Position numbers and translations under genes: made by a program. Shown here one piece after another: positions 7,686 through 17,089 of a DNA stretch of 31,740 bases (position 1 is the first letter of the stretch; every line of letters begins with the position of its first letter). Where the stretch lies: positions 1-31,740 of the forward strand of contig JALOCC010000020.1 of assembly GCA_023227945.1 (NCBI GenBank), written 5' to 3'. Source of the stretch: Candidatus Omnitrophota bacterium. Its GTDB lineage: Bacteria > Omnitrophota > Gorgyraeia > Duberdicusellales > 4484-171. The notes beneath the pieces were generated by a model that did no database searches, was not told where the DNA came from, and was given only the letters and a program-made list of their open reading frames with translations.

Positions 7686-9098
7686 CTACTTCTCTTTAAT
7701 AACCGTAAAACCACGATTTGTTTTAAGGAGCCAACTTGTCTTTACTTTAGAAGTAGCCGCAATAAAATCTTCTTTATTCTTTATCTCTTTACCGTTTACT
7801 TTCGTAATTACGTCTCCAACTACGAGGTTGCTTCTGTCAGCAGGGGAGCCTTCTTCAATGTATGCAACAATAGCTCCAGAATACTCTCGCAACTTAAATC
7901 TCTGGCGATACGTAGGACTCAAATCATCCACTTCAAGCCCTCTGAATGTTACATGTTGTGGCGCATCTAACTTTTCTTCAACCGTTTCTATATCTTTAGG
8001 GCTCTGGTCAATTTTGATATTTAAATTGATTTCTTTTCCGTCACGTAGAATCTTAAACGGCACAACAGCACCTATTTCAAATGCCGAAACCATACTTATT
8101 AAATCCCTGGATGCCTTAACCGGCTGGCCATTAAAGGTCAATATAAGGTCCCCTTCCTTAATCCCGGAGGCTTGAGCAGGAGAATTACTATAAACTTTTA
8201 CGACAATTATGCCGGCGGTTTCTTTTATGCCGAAATAACCTCTTAAATCTTCGTTTAAATCCTGAATGCTTATACCCAGCCAGCCATAAGCTATTTTCTC
8301 CCCTTTCATCAATTTAGGTAAAACTCTTTTTACCTTATTAACCGGTATCGCAAAACCCAGGCCCTGGTATCCTCCGGAGAGAGAAATTATCGCGGTATTT
8401 ATACCGATAACTTCTCCATCAAGATTAACCAGAGGACCGCCGCTATTTCCGGGGTTGATTGCTGCATCTGTCTGGATAAGCTCATCATAAGTTCTTTCGC
8501 GTTTACCTAAAGCTGGTACGTATCTATGCAGCGCACTTACAACCCCCACTGTTACGGTAGGCTCAGGATTGTCTATTGCAAAACCAAAAGGGTTACCCAC
8601 GGCAACCACCCATTTGCCTATTTTAAGGCTATCTGAATCTCCAAGTTTTACTGCGGTAAGGCCGGTTGCAGCTATCTTTATAACGGCCAGATCACTTCTT
8701 TTGTCGCTGCCGGTAACCTCGGCGTCAAATTCTCTTCCGTCTGAAAGCTTAACCTTAATTTCTGTCGCACCAGAAACTACATGCTCATTAGTAAGTATGT
8801 AGCCGTTTTTATCAATTATTATACCGCTGCCTAACCCCATCCGCTTAAATTCCGCCTCCGGCTGGCTACCGAAAAATTCCTCAAAGAATTTGCCAAAAGA
8901 ATCATCGTTAAATCTGCCAAAAGGTGAATGTTCGCCTAAATTTACGCCTATTTTTTCTCTGCCCACACTGCTGATTGAAACAACTGATTTACCCACATCG
9001 GCAGCAACTTTTATTACGGCATCTTCCAAGTCTCTGGACTGCGCGTAGCAAAAGGATCCTGTCAAAAGAATCAATAAAAAAAGCAGAAATTTCTTCAT
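7686..9098 (-). CDS. DegP/HtrA-type periplasmic serine protease
   Basis: Secreted trypsin-fold protease/chaperone that degrades or refolds damaged envelope proteins. The 470-residue precursor starts with a signal peptide (residues 1-19, [16 protein letters not shown], cleavage probably after CYA). The catalytic triad is complete: His106 (TNEHVV), Asp136 (SDLAVI) and Ser219 (NPGNSGGP). Two PDZ domains follow, about 265-355 and 370-465, with the GLGFAIPV linker before them, the DegP/DegQ two-PDZ plan. The ATG overlaps the recA stop by 4 nt and uses an AAGGAGG site inside recA, so it is coupled to recA, an unusual pairing. Confidence 0.95.
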   Translation of the reverse strand: MKKFLLFLLILLTGSFCYAQSRDLEDAVIKVAADVGKSVVSISSVGREKIGVNLGEHSPFGRFNDDSFGKFFEEFFGSQPEAEFKRMGLGSGIIIDKNGYILTNEHVVSGATEIKVKLSDGREFDAEVTGSDKRSDLAVIKIAATGLTAVKLGDSDSLKIGKWVVAVGNPFGFAIDNPEPTVTVGVVSALHRYVPALGKRERTYDELIQTDAAINPGNSGGPLVNLDGEVIGINTAIISLSGGYQGLGFAIPVNKVKRVLPKLMKGEKIAYGWLGISIQDLNEDLRGYFGIKETAGIIVVKVYSNSPAQASGIKEGDLILTFNGQPVKASRDLISMVSAFEIGAVVPFKILRDGKEINLNIKIDQSPKDIETVEEKLDAPQHVTFRGLEVDDLSPTYRQRFKLREYSGAIVAYIEEGSPADRSNLVVGDVITKVNGKEIKNKEDFIAATSKVKTSWLLKTNRGFTVIKEK

Positions 9099-10123
9099 TT
9101 CTCTGCCTCCTTCTCTGGTATTGAATAGACTACCTTTTTCAGCTCTTCTTCCAACTCCTTCCTTAGAGATTCATTACCTTTTAATAAATCTCTTAACTGC
9201 TCTTTCCCCTGTGAAAGGTTTTTATCTTTATAGGAAAACCAGCTTCCTGATTTCTTTATCAATTCACATTCAAGCGCAGCATCAATTAAAGCGCCCACCT
9301 TGGAAACTCCTTCCGTATGTATAATTTCAAATATTGCCTCCTTAAAAGGAGCTGCTACTTTATTCTTTACTATTTTGGCTCTAACGCGAGTGCCAACAAT
9401 AGTCTCACCGCTAGTTACTGTTGCAATTCTTCTTAAATCGATACGCACCGAAGAATAGAATTTTAACGCGCGGCCTCCGGGAGTTGTCTCCGGAGAGCCG
9501 AACATAACGCCGATTTTTTCCCTTATCTGGTTGATAAACACAACACACGTTTTTGACTTGCTTATCGCAGCCGTAAGCTTCCTAAGGGCCTGGCTCATCA
9601 GGCGCGCCTGAAGCGCTATATGCGTATCTCCCATTTCCCCTTCTATTTCGGAACGCGGGACAAGTGCGGCAACTGAGTCTACGACTATTAAATCAACGGC
9701 ATTTGAACGAACAAGAGTTTCTACTATATCAAGTGCCTGCTCACCAGTGTCAGGCTGAGAGATTAAAAGATCGTCTAAATTTACCCCTATAATTTTCCCA
9801 TAACTTGGGTCAAACGCGTGTTCCGCGTCAACGAATGCCGCAGTACCGCCTGCGCCTTGAGCTTGCGCGATTATGCTTAAGGTAAGAGTGGTTTTCCCGG
9901 ATGCTTCAGGGCCAAATATTTCAATTACCCTGCCCTTTGGAAGCCCGCCTACGCCAAGAGCCTTATCTAACGAAATTATGCCTGTCGGTATAATTTCAAC
10001 ATCCAATTTTACGCCTTCGCCAAGGCGCATTATTGCACCCTTTCCAAATTGTTTTTCTATCTGCGAAAGTGCCAACTCAAGCGCTTTTTTTTTCCCATCC
10101 ATAATAGTTTTTTCTTTTGTCAT
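9095..10123 (-). CDS. recA: Recombinase RecA
   Basis: ATP-dependent DNA strand-exchange protein and coprotease of the SOS response. The 342 residues are typical. Walker A is GPEASGKTT (71-79), followed by the [13 protein letters not shown] block, Walker B region [23 protein letters not shown], the L2-region [32 protein letters not shown] signature (seen in pieces), and a C-terminal domain. A good AAGGAGG ribosome binding site supports ATG 10123. I see no LexA-type operator in the short upstream gap, which instead holds a 9-nt repeat array. The gene lies upstream of a coupled degP-like protease and then recX. Confidence 0.99.
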   Translation of the reverse strand: MTKEKTIMDGKKKALELALSQIEKQFGKGAIMRLGEGVKLDVEIIPTGIISLDKALGVGGLPKGRVIEIFGPEASGKTTLTLSIIAQAQGAGGTAAFVDAEHAFDPSYGKIIGVNLDDLLISQPDTGEQALDIVETLVRSNAVDLIVVDSVAALVPRSEIEGEMGDTHIALQARLMSQALRKLTAAISKSKTCVVFINQIREKIGVMFGSPETTPGGRALKFYSSVRIDLRRIATVTSGETIVGTRVRAKIVKNKVAAPFKEAIFEIIHTEGVSKVGALIDAALECELIKKSGSWFSYKDKNLSQGKEQLRDLLKGNESLRKELEEELKKVVYSIPEKEAEK

Positions 10124-10143
10124 GGCTCCTCCTTATTTTTTAT

Positions 10144-10207
10144 GTTACGAAGGTTACATTTAAATTGTGACATTCGTAACCTACGTAACTTTCGTAACAT
10201 TTGTAAC
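10144..10207. repeat. 9-nt-unit palindrome upstream of recA
   Basis: Five successive 9-nt units of consensus NTTCGTAAC run from 10163 to 10207, facing two inverted units (GTTACGAAG, GTTACATTT) at 10144-10161. The two arms are complementary, so the gap between plsY and recA can fold into a stem. The spacing is exactly 9 nt across all five units. Confidence 0.85.
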
Positions 10208-10217
10208 TTCTACTTTT

Positions 10218-10817
10218 TTAGAACCGGTGTTCCTGTTTTGCAAAAATGTTTTTTATATTCTTTTTATGGCGAATAAAAATGAATAAACATAGGATTAAAG
10301 CAAATATCCTTATTTCTTTAGGCAACGGAAATATCAGGGAAGAAACAAAGAAAGATAAACCCAATAAAAGTGAAGCAATAGAAACGAACCTGAAGACAAA
10401 AAAGAACAATAGCCAAACGCATAACGAAATCAAAAGCACAAACCACAAATTAGGAAAAATAATGCTTAAGCCGCAAGCAGCGCCAATTGAGGTTGCAACA
10501 CCCTTACCCCCCTTAAACTTTAAAAATATTGGCCAGTTATGTCCGCAGATGCATAATATAGCAGAAACTATATATATGGAATTAGTTGGGTTAAGGACAA
10601 ATTTAGCAAGAAACAGCGGGAAAAAACCTTTTAAAAAATCAAGAACAAAAACTAGAATCCCCCATTTCTTCCCAACTACCCTCACAACATTAGTTGCGCC
10701 TATGTTACCGGAACCGAACTTCCTTATGTCTATACCTTTTACAAGATAAGCTATAACAAACCCGAAGGGTATGCTTCCAATAAGATACGTAAAAATAAGA
10801 AAAATTATTTCTCGCAT
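10218..10817 (-). CDS. plsY: Glycerol-3-phosphate acyltransferase PlsY
   Basis: Inner-membrane enzyme that transfers an acyl group from acyl phosphate to glycerol 3-phosphate, the first step of phospholipid synthesis. The 199-residue protein is very hydrophobic with about five membrane segments. The conserved cytoplasmic motifs are visible: [13 protein letters not shown] (34-46), [18 protein letters not shown] (motif 2) and a late RHKKNIKNI motif 3. It follows pgsA by 17 nt, placing two phospholipid genes together. Only a weak ribosome binding site is seen before ATG 10817. Confidence 0.95.
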   Translation of the reverse strand: MREIIFLIFTYLIGSIPFGFVIAYLVKGIDIRKFGSGNIGATNVVRVVGKKWGILVFVLDFLKGFFPLFLAKFVLNPTNSIYIVSAILCICGHNWPIFLKFKGGKGVATSIGAACGLSIIFPNLWFVLLISLCVWLLFFFVFRFVSIASLLLGLSFFVSSLIFPLPKEIRIFALILCLFIFIRHKKNIKNIFAKQEHRF

Positions 10818-10834
10818 GGCTTGCCTGTAGTCGA

Positions 10835-11401
10835 CTATCCATTAGCGGATGTTTTGGCGCTTATAGATTTTACTCCTCTTGAAAAATATCCGATGCCGGA
10901 GATTAAAGTAAAAATGACTGCAAAAATCCAGATAAAATTAGAAAAAGGTAAATCCATAATAACACTTAGGATAGTAATCATCTGAAAGAAAGTGGTAAAT
11001 TTACCCCACATAGATGGTGCAATAGGAATTTCTATTTTCAAAAAATAAAGTATTATGACACCGAGGAGTATGATGAGATCCCGGCTTACTATAACCAAAA
11101 CGACCCATAACGGGATTTGATGATTTAAAGGAAGTGAATTACGCAATGCATAAAGAGAAATAAAAGCCGTAAGTAAAAGTAATTTATCCGCAAGAGGGTC
11201 AATAACCTGGCCTATCTCTGACTTTTCTTTTTTAATACGCGCAACCAAGCCGTCAAAAAAATCAGTAAGCACGGCTATGCCAAATACCGTAAGCAAAACA
11301 TATCTTAGGTAAAGCCTGGTTTCATTAAAATAAAAAAGAAGAGAAACAAAAACAGGTATGAGAAGTATTCGTAGGATACTTAATTTATCTGCAAAGCTCA
11401 T
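10835..11401 (-). CDS. pgsA: CDP-alcohol phosphatidyltransferase, probably PgsA
   Basis: Integral membrane enzyme that moves a phosphatidyl group from CDP-diacylglycerol to an alcohol, most likely glycerol 3-phosphate. The 188-residue sequence has the complete family signature DGxxARx8GxxxDxxxD: Asp50, Gly51, Ala54, Arg55, Gly64, Asp68 and Asp72. About five or six membrane segments surround it. Length and the N-terminal [12 protein letters not shown] match PgsA rather than CDP-choline types, but substrate cannot be fixed from sequence. It follows lepB and precedes plsY, consistent with envelope lipid synthesis. Confidence 0.88.
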   Translation of the reverse strand: MSFADKLSILRILLIPVFVSLLFYFNETRLYLRYVLLTVFGIAVLTDFFDGLVARIKKEKSEIGQVIDPLADKLLLLTAFISLYALRNSLPLNHQIPLWVVLVIVSRDLIILLGVIILYFLKIEIPIAPSMWGKFTTFFQMITILSVIMDLPFSNFIWIFAVIFTLISGIGYFSRGVKSISAKTSANG

Positions 11402-11417
11402 ATATCAAAATTTGGTT

Positions 11418-12005
11418 TTACTCAATCATTCCTATTCTTTTGGGCGGCCACCAGATAAAAATAGCCTTACCCACGATGTCTCGCCCATCAACAAAGCCCC
11501 AAAACCTGCTATCTAAAGAAGAAATGCTATTGTCGCCCATAAAGAAATACTTGCCTTCAGGCACAATTATCTCTTTATTGCCTTTAGCGTAATCTCCTTG
11601 GTTATAATAATAATTCCTTGCGATACGCGGGTCAACCATTATTTTTCCATTAATATAGATGTTTCCATCTTTTATGCTAAGGCGCTCTCCAGAAACTGCA
11701 ATAAGCCTTTTTACATATGCCTTGCTCCTGTCAGCCGGCGAGATGAATACTACAACCTCTCCTTTTGCGGGTTTTTTAAAACCAGGCAGCCTCACCGATA
11801 CAAAAGGAATTCTCGGGCCATAAACAATTTTGTTTACAGCAATCTTATCCCCCGGCATCAAAGTCGGCACCATTGAAGTCGTAGGAATTTTGTATGTTTG
11901 CATAAAAAATATGCTGACAAAAACAAAAACAGCAAACAAAATTAAAACTGAAATTGAAATTAAGACTAAAATCCTACGCATTCTGGTGGAATTTTTTTCA
12001 TACAC
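11418..12005 (-). CDS. lepB: Signal peptidase I, copy 1
   Basis: Membrane-anchored serine protease that removes signal peptides from exported proteins. The 195-residue protein has one N-terminal membrane helix (about 12-35), catalytic Ser44 in IPTTSMVPTLMPGD, general-base Lys99 in YVKRLIAVSGE, and the box D segment FFMGDNSISSLDSRFWG. Start is GTG 12005; ATG at codon 9 is an alternative, and neither has a convincing ribosome binding site. A second lepB lies immediately upstream, and two stretches of exact nucleotide identity link the copies, so this is a tandem duplication. Confidence 0.95.
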   Translation of the reverse strand: MYEKNSTRMRRILVLISISVLILFAVFVFVSIFFMQTYKIPTTSMVPTLMPGDKIAVNKIVYGPRIPFVSVRLPGFKKPAKGEVVVFISPADRSKAYVKRLIAVSGERLSIKDGNIYINGKIMVDPRIARNYYYNQGDYAKGNKEIIVPEGKYFFMGDNSISSLDSRFWGFVDGRDIVGKAIFIWWPPKRIGMIE

Positions 12006-12022
12006 GCCTGGCCACTAATTAC

Positions 12023-12115
12023 ACACGAATATTCACGAATTAAAATACTCAAATTTTATATACAATTTTTCTTCTCATTCGTGGCCATTCGTATACAATT
12101 CGTGTATATTCGTGT
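12023..12115. repeat. Palindrome of CACGAAT units between the two lepB genes
   Basis: Left arm ACACGAATATTCACGAATT (12023-12041) matches the reverse complement of the right arm (12097-12115) at 18 of 19 positions. Each arm is two CACGAAT units; two further ATTCGTGG/ATTCGTAT units lie at 12078-12094. The element fills most of the 119-bp gap. Confidence 0.9.
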
Positions 12116-12124
12116 TTTAAAGAA

Positions 12125-12724
12125 CTATTTTATTACTGCTATTCTTTTGGGCGGCCACCAGATAAAAATCGCCTTGCCCATAATGTCGCTTCTGTCGGCA
12201 TATCCCCAAAACCTGCTATCCTGTGAATTATCGGTATTATCTCCCAGGAAAAAATATTTACCTTCGGGCACAGTTATCTCTTCATTTTTTTGTCCGTACT
12301 CCCCGGCATTGGAATACTTAATCCAATCAATCCTTGAATCAACTAATTTTTCTCCGTTAATATAAATATTGCCGGCTTTTATTAGAACGCGCTCTCCGGG
12401 AAGGCCGATTAATCTTTTAATGAACTGTTTCCTGCCTAGCCAGGGCCTTATTTTTTCATCAGGAGGAACAAAAACCACCACATCAAGCCTCTCGGGATTT
12501 TTGAATACAGGCAGATGCAAAGAAGTAAAAGGAATCTTTGGGCCATAGGTAATTCTATTTGCAAAAATTTTGTCACCCGGCATCAAAGTCGGCACCATTG
12601 AAGTCGTAGGAATCTGATATATCTGAAAAAAGAAAGTCCTTACAAAAACCGCAAGTAGAAAAGCAACAACAAAGGCCTCGCCCCACTCCCGCCATATACT
12701 TTTTTGTTTAACTTTATTTTCCAT
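12125..12724 (-). CDS. lepB: Signal peptidase I, copy 2
   Basis: Second type I signal peptidase, 199 residues. It has an N-terminal membrane helix (about 16-34), catalytic Ser42 in IPTTSMVPTLMPGD, Lys103 in FIKRLIGLPGE, and FFLGDNTDNSQDSRFWG near the end, which is closer to the canonical GDNRxxSxDSR box than in copy 1. Both copies end IFIWWPPKRI. Catalytic residues are intact, so both should be active, possibly with different substrates. The ATG lies 11 nt from a TATAAT box with no ribosome binding site between, which suggests a leaderless or nearly leaderless mRNA. Confidence 0.95.
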   Translation of the reverse strand: MENKVKQKSIWREWGEAFVVAFLLAVFVRTFFFQIYQIPTTSMVPTLMPGDKIFANRITYGPKIPFTSLHLPVFKNPERLDVVVFVPPDEKIRPWLGRKQFIKRLIGLPGERVLIKAGNIYINGEKLVDSRIDWIKYSNAGEYGQKNEEITVPEGKYFFLGDNTDNSQDSRFWGYADRSDIMGKAIFIWWPPKRIAVIK

Positions 12725-12735
12725 GAATTAAATTC

Positions 12736-12763
12736 ATTATAACAGATTTCTCGACAAAACCAA
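12736..12763 (-). promoter_or_regulatory. Putative promoter of the lepB pair
   Basis: Minus strand shows TTGGTT (12758-12763), 16 nt, then TGT-TATAAT (-10 at 12736-12741), an extended -10 form. The ATG is only 11 nt beyond the -10, so the 5' leader would be about 4-5 nt. It sits in the 46-bp gap after lepA. Confidence 0.6.
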
Positions 12764-12770
12764 TGCCAAG

Positions 12771-14564
12771 TTACATTTTAAGCACTTCTAAAAATGCCTC
12801 TTGAGGAACATTGATATTACCCATTTGTTTAAGTTTCTTCTTGCCTTCTTTTTGCCGCTCCCAAAGCTTACGCTTACGCGTAATATCTCCTCCGTAGCAT
12901 TTAGCAGTTACGTTCTTCTTAAGAGCAGATACTCTCTCTGAAGCTATAATCTTTGAGCCTACGGCTGCCTGGATGCTTATCTCAAACATCTGCCGCGGGA
13001 TAAGTTCTTTTAATTTTTCAACTACCATCCGTGCGCGGGCTTCTGATTTTTCTTTATGAACCAGTATAGAAAAGGCTTCTACCTGTTTTTTGTTAAAAAG
13101 TATATCAATTTTGACTATCTCTGTTTTCCGGTATTCGATAAATTCATAATCCAACGAAGCGTATCCTTTGGTAATTGATTTTATCTTATCATAAAAATCT
13201 ATGATGATTTCGCTAAGCGGAAGTTCAAACGCTATATTTAAGCGGTCTTTACCCAAATAGTCCATTTTAACGAACACGCCGCGCCGGGATTTTGCCAAAT
13301 CACATATTGCATCCATCTCGTCAATCGGAGAAATTATACTTGCTTTAACAAACGGCTCATACGCCTCGTCAATTGAAGAAGGATCTGGAAGTTGATGAGG
13401 GCTTTGCACATCTACTAAATCTTTCGTAGTCTTTTTCACTTTATACATTACGCTTGGAGAAGTAAGGATAAGGTCAAGGTTATATTCTCTTTCAAGGCGT
13501 TCCTGGATTATTTCTATATGAAGCAGGCCTAAAAATCCGCATCGAAAACCGTAGCCTAAACTTCCAAGATTATCCGGCTCATAAACAAATGACGGGTCTG
13601 ACAGGCGTAATCTCTCAATAGCCTCTCTTAAAAGCGGGTAACTCTTGGGTTGCGAAGGAAATATACCGCAGAAAACCATGGGCGGGATTTTTTTATATCC
13701 TTCGAAAGGCGCAGGCGTAGGATTATCGGGGTTAGTTACAGTGTCCCCCATTTCTACTTCATGCGGGTCTCTTATGCCACAACAAATATAACCGACCTCT
13801 CCGCTTGTCAAAGATTCTTTTTTCTCCATACTGGGTAAAAATATCCCTACTTCTTCTACTTTATAGGTTTTCTTTGCCCGCATAAGTAAAATATTGTCGC
13901 CGGCGGCGAGACGGCCGTCAAATACTCTTACAAACAATATAACCCCCCTGTAAATATCAAAGCTTGAATCAAAAAGTATTGCCTTAAGGGGCGCTTCCTT
14001 AACTGCCTGCGGCGCAGAAAATTCTTCAATTACTCTAGCCAATACCTCATTTATTCCATCACCTGCCTTCGCCGATACAAGGGAAACCTCTTCTCTTTTA
14101 AACCCAAAAATATCGTTAAGTTGCCCTAATGTGCGGCCAACGTCGGCATTGGGTAGATCTATTTTGTTTACAACCGGAATTATCTTAAGGTTTGCCTCAA
14201 GCGCAAGATAAAAATTGGCAACAGTCTGGGCTTCTACGCCCTGGGAAGCATCAACCAAGAGTATAGCTCCTTCACAGGCCTTAAGAGATTTTGCAACCTC
14301 ATAAGTAAAATCAACGTGGCCAGGCGTATCAATAAGGTTTAAAATATAGTCGTTTTCTTTATATGTAAATTTGAGCCTTACCGCCTTAGCTTTAATTGTA
14401 ATACCCCTTTCTCTCTCGAGCTCCATGCTATCTAACATTTGATTCTCGAATTTACGTTTATCTATGGCACCGGTTATTTCCAGAAATCTATCGGCAAGCG
14501 TAGATTTACCATGGTCTATATGCGCTATAATACAAAAATTTCTTATTCTTTCTATTTCGCTCAT
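12771..14564 (-). CDS. lepA: Elongation factor 4 (LepA)
   Basis: Ribosome-associated GTPase that acts on stalled or misassembled ribosomes and back-translocates tRNAs. The 597-residue length is exact for the family. G motifs are intact: AHIDHGKSTL (G1), RGITIK (G2), DTPGH (G3), NKID (G4). The EF-G-like domains and the LepA-only C-terminal domain follow, with SERVSALKKNVTAKCYGGD and the basic ITRKRKLWERQKEGKK region. The ATG overlaps the cmk stop by 4 nt, so it is translated from the cmk transcript. Confidence 0.98.
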   Translation of the reverse strand: MSEIERIRNFCIIAHIDHGKSTLADRFLEITGAIDKRKFENQMLDSMELERERGITIKAKAVRLKFTYKENDYILNLIDTPGHVDFTYEVAKSLKACEGAILLVDASQGVEAQTVANFYLALEANLKIIPVVNKIDLPNADVGRTLGQLNDIFGFKREEVSLVSAKAGDGINEVLARVIEEFSAPQAVKEAPLKAILFDSSFDIYRGVILFVRVFDGRLAAGDNILLMRAKKTYKVEEVGIFLPSMEKKESLTSGEVGYICCGIRDPHEVEMGDTVTNPDNPTPAPFEGYKKIPPMVFCGIFPSQPKSYPLLREAIERLRLSDPSFVYEPDNLGSLGYGFRCGFLGLLHIEIIQERLEREYNLDLILTSPSVMYKVKKTTKDLVDVQSPHQLPDPSSIDEAYEPFVKASIISPIDEMDAICDLAKSRRGVFVKMDYLGKDRLNIAFELPLSEIIIDFYDKIKSITKGYASLDYEFIEYRKTEIVKIDILFNKKQVEAFSILVHKEKSEARARMVVEKLKELIPRQMFEISIQAAVGSKIIASERVSALKKNVTAKCYGGDITRKRKLWERQKEGKKKLKQMGNINVPQEAFLEVLKM

Positions 14565-15217
14565 TTGTTATTTTTTCTATTTTCTATGTAAGCAACCATT
14601 GTATTGATTACTTCTTCTATACTCATTTTAGTCGTATCTATATAAGTAGCATCTGAGCTTAAGGTAAGTGCTCCAACCTCTCTTTTTTTATCAGCATCAT
14701 CTCTTTTACGCAGATCTTTTTCCGTTTCGGTAAAATCTATTTTCATTCCTTTTGCTTCTAATTCCCTAAACCTTCTCTCTGCCCGTATAGCGCTATCTGC
14801 ATCAAGATAAAATTTAAATTCTGCATTAGGAAAAACTACCGTTGTAATATCTCTTCCTTCTACGACAAAATCCTTACCCTTTGCAACTGCCCTCTGTAAA
14901 GATACCATTACGCTTCGCACCTTAGGATGCGCTACTATAATTGAAATATTTTTATCTATGAGCGGGGTGCGGATTTCTTCGCTCACATCTTTACCATCAA
15001 GATATGTTTTTTGCCCATCAAGCTTTAGATTAAGGTTTGCGGCCAATTGTGCGAGGAGCGAAGCATCTTTTAAATCAATTCCCCCCTCCAAAGCTTTTAG
15101 AGTAAGGGCGCGGTAAGTTGCCCCTGTATCAAGGTAGGAAATATTAAGCTTTTTGCTTAAGAGTTTTGCAATTGTTGTTTTTCCGCTACCGGCAGGACCA
15201 TCTATAGCGACAATCAT
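14561..15217 (-). CDS. cmk: Cytidylate kinase
   Basis: Cytoplasmic nucleoside monophosphate kinase that phosphorylates CMP and dCMP. The 218-residue protein starts MIVAIDGPAGSGKTTIAKLL (P-loop at 7-15), has the YLDTGATYRALT CMP-binding segment, EGRDITTVVFPNAEFKFYLDA and the lid-like RRFRELEAKG region. Length is normal. It follows tyrA by 4 nt and overlaps lepA by 4 nt. The aromatic-pathway-then-cmk order is common in bacteria, although aroA, frequently between them, is absent here. Confidence 0.97.
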   Translation of the reverse strand: MIVAIDGPAGSGKTTIAKLLSKKLNISYLDTGATYRALTLKALEGGIDLKDASLLAQLAANLNLKLDGQKTYLDGKDVSEEIRTPLIDKNISIIVAHPKVRSVMVSLQRAVAKGKDFVVEGRDITTVVFPNAEFKFYLDADSAIRAERRFRELEAKGMKIDFTETEKDLRKRDDADKKREVGALTLSSDATYIDTTKMSIEEVINTMVAYIENRKNNK

Positions 15218-15221
15218 GATT

Positions 15222-16067
15222 TTAATGCAAAGCAGAGATAGTTTTTTGCTTTTTGTTTATATTCTTTATAAGTTTTAAAATTTCTTCTTTTTTATCTTTT
15301 TTTATAAGTTCTTTGAATTTTTCTAAACCTTTTATGAATTTTTCGGTATCTCGTGTTACATTCTTTTTATTTGAAATCAAAATATCCGCCCATACAGCAG
15401 CTGGAGAATTTGACACACGGGTTAAATCCCGCAAACTTGTTGCGGCAAATTTAAGATAGGCTTTTGGCACAAATCCCGTAAGAGAAAAAGAAATAACGTG
15501 CACGAGATGAGAAATTGAAGAAAGTATCTTGTCGTGGGTTTTTGCATTTACTAAAATTACCTTGCAACCCAATCTCATCCATAAAGAGTTTACTTTTCGC
15601 AGTGCTGTTTTATTCTTGGCAGGCGATACAAGACAAATCGCTCCTTTATAAAGTTTCGGCGTTGAAAATTGCGCACCACTTTTGTCACTGCCGCAAAGCG
15701 GGTGACAACCGACAAAATAAGTATTCTTGGGTAAATATTTATGGGCTTTATTTTCAATAAGTTCTTTGGTTGAGCCTAGATCAATAACAATTGCTCCTTG
15801 TTTAAGAAAAGGAGTAATTTTTTTAAAATAATCGATTATGGAATATATGGGTGCAGCTAACACTACTATGTCGCTGCCACAGACAGCTTTACCTAAATCT
15901 TTTTCAACCTTATCAACAATATTTAATTTCGAAAGCCTTTTATAAGTAGATTTACTCCTTGCATAACCTACAATAAAAATACCGGAAAAGTTTTTCTTTA
16001 TGGCAAGGGCTAAAGAGCCTCCCATAAATCCTACGCCAAGAATTGCAATTCTTTTTATAGATTTCAT
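15222..16067 (-). CDS. tyrA: Prephenate dehydrogenase (TyrA)
   Basis: NAD-dependent enzyme converting prephenate to 4-hydroxyphenylpyruvate, the tyrosine branch. The Rossmann motif GVGFMGGSLALAIKK lies at the N terminus; HPLCGSDKSGAQFSTPKLYKGA holds the prephenate-binding His and Ser region and SHLVHVISFSL the second conserved His. No C-terminal ACT domain is present, so Tyr feedback through ACT is not expected. I choose ATG 16067 (281 residues), 4 nt after the aroF stop; the frame opens to a TTG at 16100 that would overlap aroF and add 11 unconserved residues. Confidence 0.94.
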   Translation of the reverse strand: MKSIKRIAILGVGFMGGSLALAIKKNFSGIFIVGYARSKSTYKRLSKLNIVDKVEKDLGKAVCGSDIVVLAAPIYSIIDYFKKITPFLKQGAIVIDLGSTKELIENKAHKYLPKNTYFVGCHPLCGSDKSGAQFSTPKLYKGAICLVSPAKNKTALRKVNSLWMRLGCKVILVNAKTHDKILSSISHLVHVISFSLTGFVPKAYLKFAATSLRDLTRVSNSPAAVWADILISNKKNVTRDTEKFIKGLEKFKELIKKDKKEEILKLIKNINKKQKTISALH

Positions 16068-16071
16068 AAAT

Positions 16072-17088
16072 TTATAGTTGCCTGCCACAGGCAACTGCAA
16101 TTGACTCTAATTCTTTCATCAGTTGAGTGAAATTTTCTGGAATAAGCTGCTGTGGCCCATCGCTTAAAGCTTCTTCCGGTTTTGGATGCACTTCAATAAG
16201 TAAACCATCTGCACCGCAAGCCAAGGCAGCTTTGCTAAGTGGTGCAACCAAACCCCATTTTCCGGTTGCATGAGAAGGGTCTACTAATATAGGAAGATGA
16301 GAAAGTTGTTTTACGCAAGGAACCGCGGATAGGTCAAGCGTATTACGCGTAAAATCTTCGAAAGTCCTTATTCCCCTTTCGCATAAAATAACATTGAAAT
16401 TTCCTCCTGCCATTATATACTCAGCACTCATTAATAATTCTTTTATGGTGGCACTTAATCCTCTTTTTAAAATAACCGGCTTTTGGGTTTGTCCGACTTC
16501 CTTTAATAGATTAAAATTTTGCATATTGCGCGCGCCTATCTGTAAGATATCCGCATATCGCGCAACCAATTCGACGTCTTTAGTGTCCATTACTTCTGTA
16601 ACTGTTGGAATGTTTAATTCGTTTGATACATCTTTTAAAATCTTCAGGCCTTCCTCACCGAGGCCCTGAAATGTATACGGGGATGTACGCGGCTTAAACG
16701 CGCCTCCACGTAAAATAAGAGCTCCTGATTTTTTTACTTTAACAGCAACTTCATGCAGTAAATCGCGGGATTCTATCGAGCAAGGCCCGGCTATAACAAC
16801 GAGTTTTTTTCCGCCTATCTCAACACCTTCTCTTATTTTTATTACGCTGTTTTCTTTTTTAAATTCTCGAGATACTAGTTTATAGGGTGCCAAAACCGGC
16901 ATGACCCTTTCAACCCCTGAGAAAGCTTCCAGAGGCTGCACCCTTATTGCATCTTCCGGGCCGATAATGCCCATAATTGTTCTTTCCGTGCCCCGGGAGA
17001 CAAGCGCCTTTAACCCTAATTTTTCGACGCGCTCTATCACATGGTCTATTTCTTTCTGCGTAGCTTCTTTTTTAAAAACAACAATCAT
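16072..17088 (-). CDS. aroF: DAHP synthase, type I-beta
   Basis: 3-deoxy-D-arabino-heptulosonate 7-phosphate synthase, the metal-dependent first step of the shikimate pathway. The 338-residue protein has an N-terminal ferredoxin-like domain (about 1-70, MIVVFKKEATQKEIDHVIERV), the arrangement known from Thermotoga-type DAHP synthase where it mediates Tyr/Phe inhibition, then a barrel with VIAGPCSIES, RGGAFKPRTSPYTFQG, KPVILKRGLSAT and VDPSHATGKWGLV. The start is one base past the hisC stop with GGAGG as binding site, so it is coupled to hisC. Some databases name such genes aroF or aroG. Confidence 0.96.
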   Translation of the reverse strand: MIVVFKKEATQKEIDHVIERVEKLGLKALVSRGTERTIMGIIGPEDAIRVQPLEAFSGVERVMPVLAPYKLVSREFKKENSVIKIREGVEIGGKKLVVIAGPCSIESRDLLHEVAVKVKKSGALILRGGAFKPRTSPYTFQGLGEEGLKILKDVSNELNIPTVTEVMDTKDVELVARYADILQIGARNMQNFNLLKEVGQTQKPVILKRGLSATIKELLMSAEYIMAGGNFNVILCERGIRTFEDFTRNTLDLSAVPCVKQLSHLPILVDPSHATGKWGLVAPLSKAALACGADGLLIEVHPKPEEALSDGPQQLIPENFTQLMKELESIAVACGRQL

Positions 17089-17089
17089 C

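Noticed and set aside
10124..10217. SOS (LexA) operator upstream of recA
   Set aside because: No CTGT-N8-ACAG or GAAC-N4-GTTC site could be found; the TTCGTAAC units are a 9-nt array, not an operator.
10246..10749. Plus-strand open frame of 167 codons
   Set aside because: Antisense shadow of plsY, whose protein motifs are clear; the plus frame is Lys/Asn-rich with no recognisable domain.
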